Source: Triticum aestivum
Taxonomy: Eukaryota > Streptophyta > Magnoliopsida > Poales > Poaceae
Length of the DNA stretch: 64,000 nucleotides
Assembly: GCF_018294505.1 (NCBI RefSeq)
Contig: NC_057794.1
Location: 194,107,201-194,171,200 of the forward strand
Direction: 5' to 3'
Made by a program: the position numbers and the translations under genes. Positions 11,173-22,709 of this stretch are shown here, piece by piece; position 1 is the first letter of the stretch, and the number at the start of each line of letters is the position of its first letter. The notes beneath the pieces were generated by a model. That model was not told the origin of the DNA. It was given only the letters and a program-made list of their open reading frames with translations, and ran no database searches.

Positions 11173-12579
11173 GATGAAAGAAGTGGTAAGAAAAGAAATA
11201 CTAAAGCTTCTGGAGGCAGGTAAAATTTATCCCGTTGTTGATAGTCAGTGGGTATGACCTGTCCATTATGTCCCTAAGAAGGGAGGTATTACTGTTGTTC
11301 CTAATGATAAATATGAATTGATCCCACAAAGAGTTGTTATAGGTTATAGAATGGTAATTGATTTCTGCAAAATAAATAAATCTACTAAAAAGGATCATTA
11401 CCCTTTACCTTTCATTGATCAAATGCTAGAAAGATTATCCAAACATACACATTTTTGCTTTCTAGATGGTTATTCTGTTTTTATCAAATACCAATGTCAA
11501 AAGAGGATCAGGAAAAGACCACTTTTACTTGCCCTTTCGGTACTTTTGCTTAGAGACATATGCCTTTTGGTTTATGCAATGCACCTGCTACCTTTCAAAG
11601 ATGTATGGCTGCTATATTCTCTGACTTCTGTGAAAAGAATGTTGAGGTTTTCATGGATGATTTCTTAGTATATGGAACTTCTTTTGATGATTGCTTAAGC
11701 AACCTTGATCGAGTCTTGATTTGGGAGAAGTGCCACTTTATTGTTAATGAAGGTATTGTCTTGGGGCATAAAATTTCTGAAAGAGGTCTTGAAGTTGATA
11801 AAGCTAAAGTTGATGCTATCGAAAAGATGTCATGTCCTAAGGACATTAAAGGTATAAGAAGTTTCCTTGGTCATGCCAGTTTTTATAGGAGGTTCATTAA
11901 AGACTTCTCAAAAATATCTAGGCCTCTAACTAATCTCTTAGAAAAAGATGTTCCTTTTGCCTTTGATGATGATTGTGTAGAAGCATTTGAAATACTTAAG
12001 AAAGCCTTGATTTCTGCACCCATTATTCACCCTCCTGATTGGAATTTACCATTTGAAATTATGTGTGATGCTAGTGATTATGCTGTAGGTGCTGTTTTAG
12101 GACAAAGAGTTGATAAGAAATTAAATGTTATCCAGTATGCTAGTAAAACTCTAGACAGTGCCCAAAGAAATTATGCTACTACTGAAAAGGAATTTTTAGT
12201 AGTTTTATTTGCTTGTGATAAGTTCAGACCTTATATTGTTGATTCTAAAGTAACCGTTCACACTGATCATGCTGCTATTAAATATCTTATGGAAAAGAAA
12301 GATGCTAAACCTAGACTTATTAGATGGGTTCTCCTACTAAAAGAATTTGATTTGCATATTATTGATAGAAAGGGAGCTGAGAACCCCGTTGCAGACAAGT
12401 TGTCTAGGTTAGAGAATGTTCTTCATGACCCACTAACTATTGATGATCTTGATGAAAAATTAGGTGTCATAAATGCTTCTCGTACTGCTCCGTGGTATGC
12501 TGATTATGCTAGTTATATTGTTGCTAAATTTATACCACCTAGTTTCACATACCAGCAAAAGAAAAAGTTTTTTCTATGA
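11173..12579 (+). pseudogene. Athila-A reverse transcriptase and RNase H
   Basis: RT begins with VVRKEILKLLEAG and VPKKGGITVVPND, crosses a TGA near 11256, and is frameshifted near 11480. From 11560 the frame is open: [15 protein letters not shown], then the catalytic motif [10 protein letters not shown] (FMDD, intact). About 33 bases present in Athila-B (near 51250-51282) are missing, so the connection between RVL and WEKCHF is shortened. RNase H follows with CDASD, TEKEFL, HTDHAA and [10 protein letters not shown], giving all four acidic positions. The enzyme copies RNA into DNA and degrades the RNA. The nucleotide frame is broken, so this copy is inactive. Confidence 0.88.
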
Positions 12580-13871
12580 TTTAGACATTACTTCTGGGAT
12601 GACCCACACCTTTATAAAGAAGGAGTAGATGGTGTTATTAGACGTTGTGTACCTGAGCATGAACAGGAACAGATCCAATGCAAGTGTCACTACGAGGCTT
12701 ATGGAGGACACCACGCTGGAGACAGAACTGCGCATAAGGTATTGCATTCCGGTTTTTATTGGCCTACTCTTTTTAAAGATGCCCGTAAGTTTGTCTTGTG
12801 TTGTGATGAATGTCAAAGAATTGGTAATATTAGTAAACGTCAAGAAATGCCTATGAATTATTCACTTGTTATTGAACCATTTGATGTTTGGGGCTTTGAT
12901 TATATGGGACTATTTCCTTCCTCTAATGGGTATACACATATTTTAGTTGTTGTTGATTACGTTACTAAGTGGGTAGAAGCTATTCCAACTAGTAGTGCTG
13001 ATCATAACACCTCTATTAAGATGCTTAAAGAAGTTATTTTTCTGAGGTTTGGAGTCCCTAGATATTTAATGACTGATGGTGGTTCACATTTCATTCATGG
13101 TGCTTTCCGTAAAATGCTTTCTAAGTATGATGTTAATCATAGAATTGCATCTCCTTACCATCCCCAGTCTAGTGGTCAAGTAGAATTGAGTAATAGAGAC
13201 CTCAAATTAATTTTGCAAAAGACTGTTAATAGATCTAGAAAGAATTGGTCCAAGAAACTTGATGATGCATTATGGGCTTATAGAACTGCATATAAAAATC
13301 CTATGGGTATGTCTCCGTATAAAATGGTCTATCGAAAAGCATGTCACTTACCTCTCGAACTAGAACATAAGGCATATTGGGCCATTAAAGAGCTCAACTA
13401 TGACTTCAAACTTGCTGGTGAGAAGAGACTATTTGACATTAGCTCACTTGATGAATGGAGAACCCAGGCCTATGAGAATGCCAAACTGTTTAAAGAAAAA
13501 GTTAAAAGATGGCATGACAAAAGGATACAAAAATGTGAGTTTAATGTAGGTGATTATGTATTGTTATACAACTCTTGTTTAAGATTTTTTGCAGGAAAAC
13601 TCCTCTCTAAATGGGAAGGTCCTTATGTAATCGAGGAGGTCTATCAATTCGGTGCCATAAAAATCAACAACTTCGAAGGCACAAATCCGAGGGTGGTGAC
13701 GGTCAAAGAATCAAACATTATATCTCACGTAATCCCATAAATGTTGAAACTAATGTTATTGAAACTGTAACCCCGGAGGAATACATAAGGGACACTTTCC
13801 AGAACATTTCAGACTCTGAAAAGGAAGAGGTGTGTGGTACGGTAAGTAAACCGACTCCAAAACAATTCTAA
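12580..13871 (+). pseudogene. Athila-A integrase
   Basis: A frameshift near 12570 separates it from RNase H. The zinc-binding part reads [14 protein letters not shown] ... CCDECQRIG. The core shows GFDYMG, TDGGSHF and SSGQVELSN, supplying the D-D-E triad. The C-terminal part has [12 protein letters not shown] and [17 protein letters not shown]. The open frame ends at 13740, but a second frame (13611-13871) holds the end seen in Athila-B (RIKHYIS, NPIN, TPEEYIRDTFQN), so there is a frameshift near 13690. Confidence 0.88.
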
Positions 13872-13936
13872 TGACAATTTTTCTCCGTTTTGGAATATTT
13901 AAGAAAATAGGAAAATAAGAAGCAGTCCGAGAAGGA

Positions 13937-14072
13937 CACGAGGCTCCCACGAGGGTGGAGGGCGCGCCCTACTCCCTGGGTGCGCCCCCTGCCTCTTGGG
14001 CACCTCGTGTGCTCTCCGGACTCTACTTTCTTGCACAATACTTCTTTCGGTCAGTAAAAATTCACTATATAT
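13937..14072 (+). promoter_or_regulatory. LTR-like hairpin and TATA motif ahead of ORF3 (Athila-A)
   Basis: An imperfect inverted repeat has arms near 13937-13969 and 13978-14009 (CCCACGAGGGTGGAGGGCGC with GGGTGCGCCCCC...CACCTCGTG). TATATAT follows at 14066-14072, in front of the ORF at 14163. The hairpin sequence is of the same type as the one upstream of the TATA motif in the LTRs. An internal promoter is an inference. Confidence 0.5.
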
Positions 14073-14162
14073 TCTCTTGAAGGTTTTGACCACTGTACCA
14101 TGCAATTATCCTCTGTTTTTGTTTTGAGCTGTTTTCTGCCAGAGTTGTCAAGGTCAGGCATC

Positions 14163-14534
14163 ATGCCGTTCCCCTCCTTCAACAATGAGGGCAACGATGC
14201 TTGGCTAATGAAGATAGAGCTGAAGATAAAAGAACCCAGAGAGATCAACAAGGATGGGATCAAGAAGGTCATGGAGGATCAAGTTCCGGTAGTAGAAGAT
14301 GAAGACATCCTTCAACCTCATCACAATATTCTTACCCCAACAGAGATTGAACTTTTTAAGATGACTGAGTTAGCTCACATTCAAAACAAGTATCTCACAC
14401 GTGAAAATATTTTGTTGAAGGAGCATATCATCACACTCAAGGGCATCATCCGCAAATTGGAGGATCTCCTACGCTCGATGTGCGACTATCCATCATCACC
14501 ACCATCTCCTTCACCCCCGAGGAAAGAGATATAA
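14163..14534 (+). CDS. Athila-A ORF3, coiled-coil protein of unknown function
   Basis: This 123-residue frame lies between integrase and the LTR, where some Athila elements carry an env-like gene. It has no signal peptide or membrane segment, so it is not env-like. Residues about 60-105 (TEIELFKM, NKYLTRENILLKEH, KGIIRKLEDLL) look like a coiled coil, and the end is proline/serine-rich and closes with RKEI. ATG 14163 was chosen because it aligns with the only good start in Athila-B (53724); an earlier in-frame ATG exists at 14100. The N-terminal three quarters do not resemble ORF3 of Athila-B. Expression is unknown. Confidence 0.55.
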   Translation: MPFPSFNNEGNDAWLMKIELKIKEPREINKDGIKKVMEDQVPVVEDEDILQPHHNILTPTEIELFKMTELAHIQNKYLTRENILLKEHIITLKGIIRKLEDLLRSMCDYPSSPPSPSPPRKEI

Positions 14535-14569
14535 ACACATTGGTATGCACACTCCCCTTGGCAACTTCC

Positions 14570-14582
14570 AAGCTTGGGGGAG
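14570..14582 (+). other. Internal second copy of the polypurine tract (Athila-A)
   Basis: AAGCTTGGGGGAG is identical to the tract directly before the 3' LTR (16094-16106). It lies 36 bases after the ORF3 stop. Confidence 0.65.
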
Positions 14583-16093
14583 CGCCCCGGTATCGTATCA
14601 CCATCACACTCCTATCTTTACTGTTTTTCTTAGTTCGATCCTTTTGGTTATATCTTGATCTAGTAGAATAAAGTTTTAGTATGATCTAGTTTTGAGTTTT
14701 GCTTTATGATCCTTCCATGTAATCGAGTCCGTGAGCTATATATAATAAAGATTAGTTATGAGTCAAGGGCCTAATTATCTTGCCATGATCTGGAGGGAAT
14801 AAAAATAAAAGAGAAGAGAAAGAATAAAAATAAATAAAGAGATCATATGGATCTTATGGAGAGTAATGACTTCACATATAAAGAGTATGATGAATAAAAG
14901 TTGTTGAGAGTTAACAAACATAGTTTTGGTCATCGTTGCAATTAATAGGAAGTAATAAAGGAAGAGAGGTTTTCACATATAAATATACTATCTTGGACAT
15001 CTTTTATGATTGCGAGCACTCATTAAAATATGACATGCTAAAAAGTTGATGTGGGACAAGGAAGACAACATAATGGGTTATGCTTTCTTACATCCTAAAT
15101 AAATTATATTGTCTTGGATCATCCAACATTTTGAGTTTGCCTTTCCCCCTCATGCTAGCCAAATTCCTTGCACTAAGTAGAGATACTACTTGTGTTTCCG
15201 AATATCCTTAAACCCAGTTTTGCCATGAGAGTACACCATATCTACCTATGGATTGAGTAAGATCCTTCAAGTAAGTTGTTATTGTTGCAAGAAATAAAAA
15301 TTGCTCTCTAAATATGTATGATTTATTAGTGTGGAGAAAATAAGCTTTATACGATCTTGTGATGTGGAAAAAATAAAAGTGATGGACTACATAATAAAGG
15401 TCCGTATCACAAGTGGAAATATAAAGTGACGTTCTTTCGCATTAAGATTTTGTGCATCCAACCATAAAAGCACATGACAACCTCTGCTCCCCTCTGCGAA
15501 GGGCCTATATTTTACTTTTGTCTTATACTTCATACAAGAGTCATGGTGATTTTCACCTTTCCTTTTTGCATTTTATCCTTTGGCAAGCACTGGGTGTTGG
15601 AAAGATCCTGATATATATAGCTAATTGGATGTGAGTTTTCATGAACTATTATTGTTCACATTACCCTTGAGGTAAAAGGTTGGGAGCAAAACTATAAGCC
15701 CCTATCTTTCTCTGTGTCCGATTAAAACTTCATACCCATAAATATTGCGTGAGTGTTAGCAATTATGAAAGACTAAATGATAGTTGAGTATGTGGACTTG
15801 CTGAAAAGCTCTTATATTGACTCTTTCCGATGTTATGATAAATTGCAATTGCTTCAATGACTGAGATTATAGTTTGTTAGTTTTCAATGAAGCTTCTGGT
15901 TCATACTAGAAATTGTGAATGAATTGCTACTTTAGCATAAGAAAGCATATGACAATATATATATATATATGTTGCTGTTATAAGAATGATCATGATGCCC
16001 TCATGTTCGTATTTTGTTTTATCGACACCTCTATCTCTAAACATGTGAACATATTTTTCTCTATCGGTTTCCGCTTGAGGACAAGCGAGGTCT
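14583..16093 (+). other. AT-rich 3' spacer of Athila-A
   Basis: About 1.5 kb without coding signal, collinear with 54293-55789 of Athila-B. It has a TA microsatellite near 15957-15970. Short open frames are not conserved between the two copies. Confidence 0.75.
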
Positions 16094-16106
16094 AAGCTTG
16101 GGGGAG
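16094..16106 (+). other. Polypurine tract of Athila-A
   Basis: AAGCTTGGGGGAG precedes the 3' LTR by one base. It primes plus-strand DNA synthesis. Confidence 0.85.
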
Positions 16107-16107
16107 T

Positions 16108-16775
16108 TGATACGTCCATTTTGCATCATGCTTTTATATCGATAATTATTGCATTATGGGATGTTATTAAACATTATGTCACAATACTTATGCCTATTCT
16201 CTCTTATTTTACAAGGTTTACACGAAGAGCGAGAATGCGGGCAGTTGTAATTCTGGGCTGGAAAAGGAGCAAATATTAGAGACCTATTCTGCACAACTCC
16301 AAAAATCCTGAAACTTCACGGGAGCTTGTTTTGGAATATATAAAAAATATTGGCGAAAGAATATACCAGAGGGGGCCCACACCCTGGCCATGAGGGTGGG
16401 GGGCGTGCTCTACCCCGTGGGCGCACCCCCCTTTCTCGTGGGCCCCCTAGCAGGCCTCCGGTGCCCATCTTCTGCTATATGAAATCTTTCATCCGGGAAA
16501 AATCATAAGCAAGCTTACGGGACGAAACTCCGCCGCCACGAGGCGGAACCTTGGTGAAACCAATCTAGGGCTCCGACCGAGCTGTTCTGCCAGGGAAACA
16601 TCCCTCCGAGAGGGGGAAATCATCACCATCATCATCCGCATCGATCCTCTCATCGGGAGGGGGTCAATCTCCATCAACATCTCACCAGCACCATCTCCTC
16701 TCAAACCCTAGTTCATCTCTTGTATCCAATATTTGTCTTGAAACCTCAGATTGGTACTTGTGGGTTGTTAGTAGT
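16108..16775 (+). repeat. Athila-A 3' LTR, first part
   Basis: It begins TGATACGTCCATTTTGC as at 39720 and 55804. It contains the GC-rich hairpin (about 16387-16445) and TATAT at 16476, and stops at GTAGT, where the CACTA element begins. Confidence 0.9.
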
Positions 16776-16990
16776 CACTACAAAAAAAAGACACATCTGT
16801 GACATTTTGGGCTGAAAGAAATTTTTTTCTGTCCTACATATGACACTTCTATGACGATAATTGTGACAAAACCCGGTATCATCATAGATGTGGTGGGCTC
16901 CTACTTCTATGACAAAAAATCATGACAGAAAATGGGATTTTCGTCCTGGGCGGGCCGGAGATGCAACTGCATGACATTCTTTGGGCCGTC
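16776..16990. repeat. CACTA left terminus and short subterminal repeats
   Basis: After the terminal inverted repeat, variants of CTTCTATGACGATAATTGTGACA recur (16845-16875, 16903-16930), with ATGACA/GTGACA motifs. The same words occur inverted at the right end. Confidence 0.75.
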
Positions 16991-17279
16991 TATGATGGAA
17001 AAAACCGTGGTAGAAGCGAGGGGGAGGAAAATTTCGGGGAGTTCCCGGTTACGGTGGGAGGTCGGGGGCCGAGCGATGCGCGTTTCTCTCGTGCACGTAC
17101 GCGCGTGTGTGCGAAACGTTGGCTCTAACGGAACCCGAGCGAGGCGTTGGGCTCTAACTGAACCCAAGCGATTGCACTACAGGCTACGCGTTAGTGAACC
17201 CAAGCGATTGATCGATGGATGTTAACTGAACCCGATCGAGCGATTCCTTCACTATTGCTGCTAACTGAAGCCGATCGAT
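16991..17279. repeat. CTAACTGAACCC subterminal repeats
   Basis: The words TAACTGAACCC(A/G)AGCGA and TGAACCCGATCGA recur about every 20-50 bases (17120-17275). No coding signal. Confidence 0.6.
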
Positions 17280-17684
17280 GTTGCCTCTAGGATGAACAGT
17301 GAGCGTTGCAGGGGGGTTTGGATGAACAGTGAGCGGTGGCGTTGCCTCTAGATGAACGAGACCCCGTGGTGTGGTGGAGGGCTGGATGAACAGTAGACGG
17401 TGGAGGGGTGCCCGTGGAGGGGTGGTTGAACAGGATCCCGTGGTGTGGAGGGATGGATGAACAGTAGAGGATGGAGGGGTGCCCGTGGAGGGGCGATTGA
17501 ACAGGACCCCGTGGTGTGGAGGGCTGGATGAACAGTAGATGGTGGAGGGGTGGTTGAACAGTAGCTGATGGAGTAGCGCGCGGTGGAGGCTGGATGAACT
17601 GGAGCCCGTGGAGGCAGGATGAACAGGAGCCCGTGGAGGCTGGAGGAGGTCGACGGTGCAGATGAACAGTATCCCGTGGAGTCC
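17280..17684. repeat. GGATGAACAGTAG / GTGGAGGGGTG array
   Basis: About ten GATGAACAGTG/AG or TTGAACAG words alternate with CCGTGGAGG words. The repeats keep long spurious frames open on the minus strand; these are not genes. Confidence 0.75.
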
Positions 17685-18010
17685 CGTTTTGCGGTACGCC
17701 ACACCCCTCCTAATGAACAGGACCCCCGTTTCGACCGTAGCGCTCCAACACAAGTCCGTTTCCTCCGTTTTGCGGTACGCCACACCCCTCCCGATCAACA
17801 GGACCCCCGTTTTGACCATAGGAGGTCTGTTTCCTCCGTTTTACGGTTCGCCACACCCATCCCGATCAACAGGACCTCCGTTTCGACTGTACGAGGTCCG
17901 TTTCCTCCGTTTTGCGGTATGCCACACCTCTCCCGATTAACAGGATCCCGTTTCGAACGTGGCTGGTCGAACACAAGGCCGTTTCCTCCGTTCTGCGGTA
18001 CGCCAGGTCT
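17685..18010. repeat. Tandem array of about 72 bp units, four to five copies
   Basis: Units contain CCGTTTTGCGGTACGCCAC, then ACCCCTCCCGATCAACAGGA and CCCCGTTTCGACC. They start near 17688, 17763, 17833, 17907 and 17983 (partial). Confidence 0.85.
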
Positions 18011-18150
18011 CGTTTCCATCGCATGTTCCGTCCAAGCCCTCCCGATGAACACGACGCATTCCGTTGCCTCCCCATGAACACGACACATTTCGTTGCCTCC
18101 CCATGAACACGACGCATTCCGTTGCCTCCCCATGAACACGACGACGACGA
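18011..18150. repeat. Tandem array of about 29 bp units, four copies
   Basis: CCTCCCCATGAACACGACGC plus ATTCCGTTG is repeated head to tail from about 18039. The last unit runs into a short CGA repeat. Confidence 0.85.
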
Positions 18151-18389
18151 TGTTTCTCTGTTCTGACCCAGCCATGTACACGAGCCCTCGCCGTACGTAT
18201 GCGCGAGTAGGCGTTCGAGACCCCGCCCGTATGTACACATACGTGGCCGTATTTTCTTTCTTGCACCCTGACCGCTGTACGTACGTGTACATACTACGTG
18301 CACGCCTCTACTACGACACGTGCGCGCCTCTACATCGACCATTATATATGTACGTACATGTTCGCGACCAGAATGACAACACTACGTAC
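18151..18389. other. Unassigned CACTA interior rich in ACGTAC
   Basis: Rich in CGTACGTA and ACGTG words, with no coding signal. Confidence 0.4.
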
Positions 18390-20960
18390 GCTTGAACCAG
18401 GTGGGTCCCGACTGTCAGGACTTCCTTGCGTGCGAAGATGTACCTGGTGGGTCCTAGCAGTCAGGAGGGCAAATCATTTTGTTTTTTTGCCCGGACGCAC
18501 TTCCTTGCGTGCGAAGGTGTAGCTGGTGGGCCGAGCAGTCAGGGGGGAAACGTTTTTTCGCGAAATACGGTGGCCCGTCCGGTGGGTCCCCGCTGTTAGG
18601 TGGAGGAATAATTATTTTGCACGTAATAAGGAGGCACTTCCTTGCTGAGGCCGTGGACCCAGCTGTCAGCCTCTCCACATACAGTCCACGTCCGATGGAA
18701 GTCGTTCCTTAACCCCGTTGACCACGCCGCGCCGAGAGCACCAGGGCGGTGGACGACGGTGAGGCCTAGGAATGGGACGACGGGGAGCCGGGGAAGACGC
18801 GGCAGTGGAAGCCCGCACGGAGAGGAGTACGAGGGTTCACTGGTTTGGCTACGGTGTGAGGCTGCCATCGCCGCAGGGCGTGGCCAGCGGTGGGAATAGT
18901 AGGGGGCGGTGAGGCCTCCGCGGCAGCACAGCCGACCACGGGAGGCAGGAGTATGCGGCACGACCGGTGCTGCTTTGGGCGGCTGGATCAAGAAGACCAG
19001 AGGTTGAAGAAGCACTACGGCTGTTGGATGGACATCGTACGGTCACTGGAGCTAGAATTGTTCATATTGACTAAAGTTGACAAAGGCCCCCGTCCCAGTC
19101 AACTTAGTAGGCCCAGCATGGTGGGTCCCAGCTACCAGGGGGAGTATTCATTTTTTTGTGCGTAATAAGGAGGCACTTCCGGTGGGTCCGAGCTAAGAGC
19201 GGGGGGAACGTTTTTTTTCACGAAATACGCTGGCCAGTCCGGTGGGTCCGAGCAGTCAGGGGGGAAACGTTTTTTTCGCGAAATAAGGTGGCCCGTCCGG
19301 TGGGTCCCTGCTGTAAGGTGGAGGAATAATTATTTTGCGCGTAATAAGGAGGAAGTTCCTTGCGGCCGCCTGGACCCAGCTGTCAGCCTCTCCACGTACA
19401 GTACTCTTCCCATGGAAGTCGGTTGTTGACCATGTTGACCACGCCGTGCCGAGAGCACTAGGGCGGTGGTCTGGATGACGGTGAGGCCTAGGAAGGGGAC
19501 GACACGGAGCCGGGGAAGACGTAGAAGTGGAAGCCCGTGCAGAGAGGAGTACGAGGGTTCACTGGTTCGGTTGCGGTGTGAGGCTGCCGTCACTGCAGAA
19601 TAACAGGGGGTGTGGGTGAGTGGAGGGATGGCCTGGCCAGCGGTGGGAGTAGTATGGGGGCGGTGAGGCCTCCGCGGCAGCACAGCCGGCCACGGAAGGC
19701 GGGAGCAGGCGGCACGACTGGCGCTGCTTTGGGCGGCTGGACCAAGAAGACCAGAGGTTGAAGAAGCACTACGGCCGTTGGATGGACATCGTACGGTCAC
19801 TGAAGCTAGAAACGTTTATTATTGACTAAGTTGACAAAGCCCTTGGTACGCTCCATCTTAGTAGGCCCACAGGCCAGCCTCCGAAACAGTGCGCCCCAGA
19901 TGTCAGGGGGAGGAATCATTTTTTGGGTGGCTGAAGCTAAGAATATCTGAGATTGAAGAAGAAGCACGACATCCGTTGGATAGACATCCAACGGACACTG
20001 CTGCTAGAACTATGTGTTGACTATAATAAGTTGGCAAAGCCTTGCATACGCGTCAACTTATTTTTTAGGGGACGTGTCACTTACTAGGCCCACAAGTGTG
20101 TGGCAGAGAACTTATAGCCCATTTGCGTTTTGTAAGAATGTACAACCCATTTTGGAATTCTAATGGAATTTACAACAGCCCATTTACAGTTTGTTAAAAG
20201 TACAGCCCATTTGCTAGCTAGGACAATGATTAATAATTTCAACCAACCGTTGAAGACAGAATTCAATAAAATTTCCCACATTTTGATGGGCTCCGAAATA
20301 TTTTTATCCCGAAATTTCTAGTCAGATTAAATATAAATTTGTATTACGTAAATATCCAACAAAACATTGCGCGCAACAATGAAAAATTAAGATTTTCAAA
20401 ATCCATAAATAATATTTTATAAACTAATTTCGTATTTGGTGCATTTTTTTATAGTTACTGCCCAGTTTTTATAATGACATCCCATTTATTATTTTTAAAG
20501 CCTATTTTCCTGTTAAGCCTAATGCATCCCTCCTAGGAAAGATTTGCAGCCCAGCGGGGCAGAGAATAACAAATTGACCTTGCCTGGGTATTCCTCAAAA
20601 AGATGTATAGCTGGGCTAGCCATTTTCATTTTGAAAAAATTAGTATCTCGGCTGGATTTCTGGCCTGGGCTAGACGGGCCACAGCCCGCCCAGTTAATAC
20701 CCTGCTCTCCTCTGAACCACAACGAAATCATCGCCAAGAAAACCTCTGAAGTGCTCATGCCTCAAAAACAAAAATACTGCTCGAGCTGCTTGGTCCTAGC
20801 TATCGGCCGCACCTTGTGCAATTCTCTCGTTTATATTGACTACATAGGTTGACAATGGTGTGGGACCATGATGTCAGGAAACCAGGAGAAAGCAAAAAAA
20901 ATATAGTTGTACATAATAAGGAGGCACTTGCGTACGTACGACTATGGCCCTAGTGGGTCC
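18390..20960. repeat. Degenerate array around GTGGGTCC and AATAAGGAGGCACTTCC
   Basis: Two copies of a roughly 500 bp block (18585-19084 and 19293-19837) share the order GTGGGTCC, GTAATAAGGAGG, CCTCTCCAC, GTTGACCA, GAGGCCTAGGAA, GTTGAAGAAGCACTACGG, CATCGTACGGTCACTG, TTGACTAAGTTGACAAAG. Worn copies of its end recur at 19927-20040 and 20830-20925. Between 20100 and 20520 the word GCCCATTT recurs about six times. No protein family is visible; long minus-strand frames are by-products of GC-rich sequence. Confidence 0.75.
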
Positions 20961-21679
20961 CTAGTGTCATCCAGTCAAAATAAAGTCATCTCCTGAATCC
21001 TCATGTTCGTTGACGATGTTAACAATGCTCGGCATCACGGCGAGCGCATCAACTCGAAGGACAATGGAGAGGGCCTCGCGGGCCCTACGGATGGTCTGAT
21101 ACAGCGCCCGCTACTCATTCAGGAAGCCAGGATCATCGGACACCTATGAGAACCTTCAAGTATCTGAGACGGCATGAAACGGTAAGCCCGCGCTTGGGAG
21201 CTCTGGTTTATTTCGAACCTGTATTAACATACAAGTGTAATTTACTCGTCATCGAAAACAACGCGTAAAATACAGGCGTAATGAAACCGAGGGCCCGAGG
21301 TCTGTAAGTAAAACCGGCGGGTTATGCGTGTAATTTGAGAGACCGGTATATATTTTACGAGCACTGCTATATGGACGACATTACTAGACGATACGTGCAC
21401 GACGTGCGTATCATGCCATCCATGGGCAAGGCTAAAACAACAGCTAACGGCTGGATTAGCAATCGTCCGAGTGTCGTTCAGCGTTTTTATCGTGTGTCAA
21501 GTACTTCCGATATTTTACTAGTCGAAATTGACCAACCAAGCGCCTTCGCCCGAGACCATCTGCTTTAATTTACAAGCGTCAGTTTTACAAGCAGTTTTGG
21601 TTGGAAAACGACGATCAAATCATGGCCTAATATCATGAGTTGGTCGAAAGATCATATGGTTTCACGTCTAACCTACCCG
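20961..21679. other. Unassigned CACTA interior
   Basis: Moderately GC-rich up to 21200, then ordinary composition. A 77-codon frame at 21335-21568 has no recognisable domain. No repeat or promoter was seen. Confidence 0.4.
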
Positions 21680-22091
21680 AGTTGTCGTATAGTCTATGAA
21701 TGAAACATCAGACGATGAACTTCTTAAGCACGGAAACAACAGAAGAGGATGATCTTCTTAACAAGCAAATCACTGGCATTAGATCAACATGCAAAACAAT
21801 AGGAAGCATTATTCTCAGGAGGCACGGTGAACAGCTCGTGATGCTGCATGCCAATCCAAGCTCAACTTTGCAATCAAACACAAGGCCTGGCATTACATAG
21901 ACAATATTCAGAGCAAACTCTTAACACAGGAATATCTCAGCAGAGTAACTATTTACTTCTAAACTGAACACAGGAATAGGAAAAAACACTCGATGCTGCT
22001 CACAGCAAGGGCGTCCCACTCAAAAATATCAAATGCATGTCTTCCGGCTAACATCAATGAGCAAATTTTGACAAGGTTTTCCAATTCCAAT

Positions 22092-22238
22092 GTATTAAAC
22101 TAACGTCTTCTTGCTAACACCAATGATTAAACTTTGACAAGCTTTTCCCATTCAAAATATGTAATGCCTATGATCGTGGAGTCATGTCGCTTCTTGTACT
22201 TGTTTGGGCACTTCTTGCCCAGGGCACTCCACGTGTTG
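22092..22238 (-). pseudogene. Possible last exon of a captured gene
   Basis: On the minus strand a CTGCAG that could end an intron is followed by 42 codons to a TAA (WSALGKKCPNKYKKRHD, FEWEKLVKV). Lysine-rich, coding-like wording and the stop suggest the end of a gene. The sequence downstream to about 21680 looks like a 3' untranslated region. The acceptor lacks a good pyrimidine tract, and no further exon could be joined with certainty. No family recognised. Confidence 0.3.
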
Positions 22239-22709
22239 TTAAATTGCCAATGGTATCTGCAGACTAGTCATGTCACCGGTGTCTAATATTTATGGCACCA
22301 GCTGTAGCAATGGAGGGATTCGGTGCCAAACTAAGAAAAGGTGAAATTGGCACCTCTTTTGGCATACATAGTGGAAGGCATAATACTCTGTAATGCTTCT
22401 CGGTCATTCCTTCTGTAATGTAGCGCAAACAATGGCTGCTTCTTTCTACAATGTGGAACGACCAACTGGACCCAGTAATGCAGCAGTTTGCCTTGGACAC
22501 ATTGGCTCCTTTTGTGCAATTGAACTAAAATCGAAGTCGGAATAAAACCGAGCTTTAATTTTGATATCCATGTAAGCAACAAAAGGTATAAGGGAAACAA
22601 TTACTGAGAAATAATGGTTGATGACTTGTACTCCCAGAAGAAAAACATCTACTGATCTACCTTATCTTAATGGGAAACAAACCAGGAGAGTAGCAATTGT
22701 CAATTAGTG
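22239..22709. other. CACTA interior with one GTGCAATTG segment
   Basis: 22500-22690 is a worn copy of the segment that recurs in the 507 bp array and at 29320-29580. Nothing else seen. Confidence 0.5.

Noticed and set aside
17184..18342. Long minus-strand open frames (up to 211 codons)
   Set aside because: They run through tandem GC-rich subterminal repeats; the open frames follow from the repeat units and differ in all three phases.
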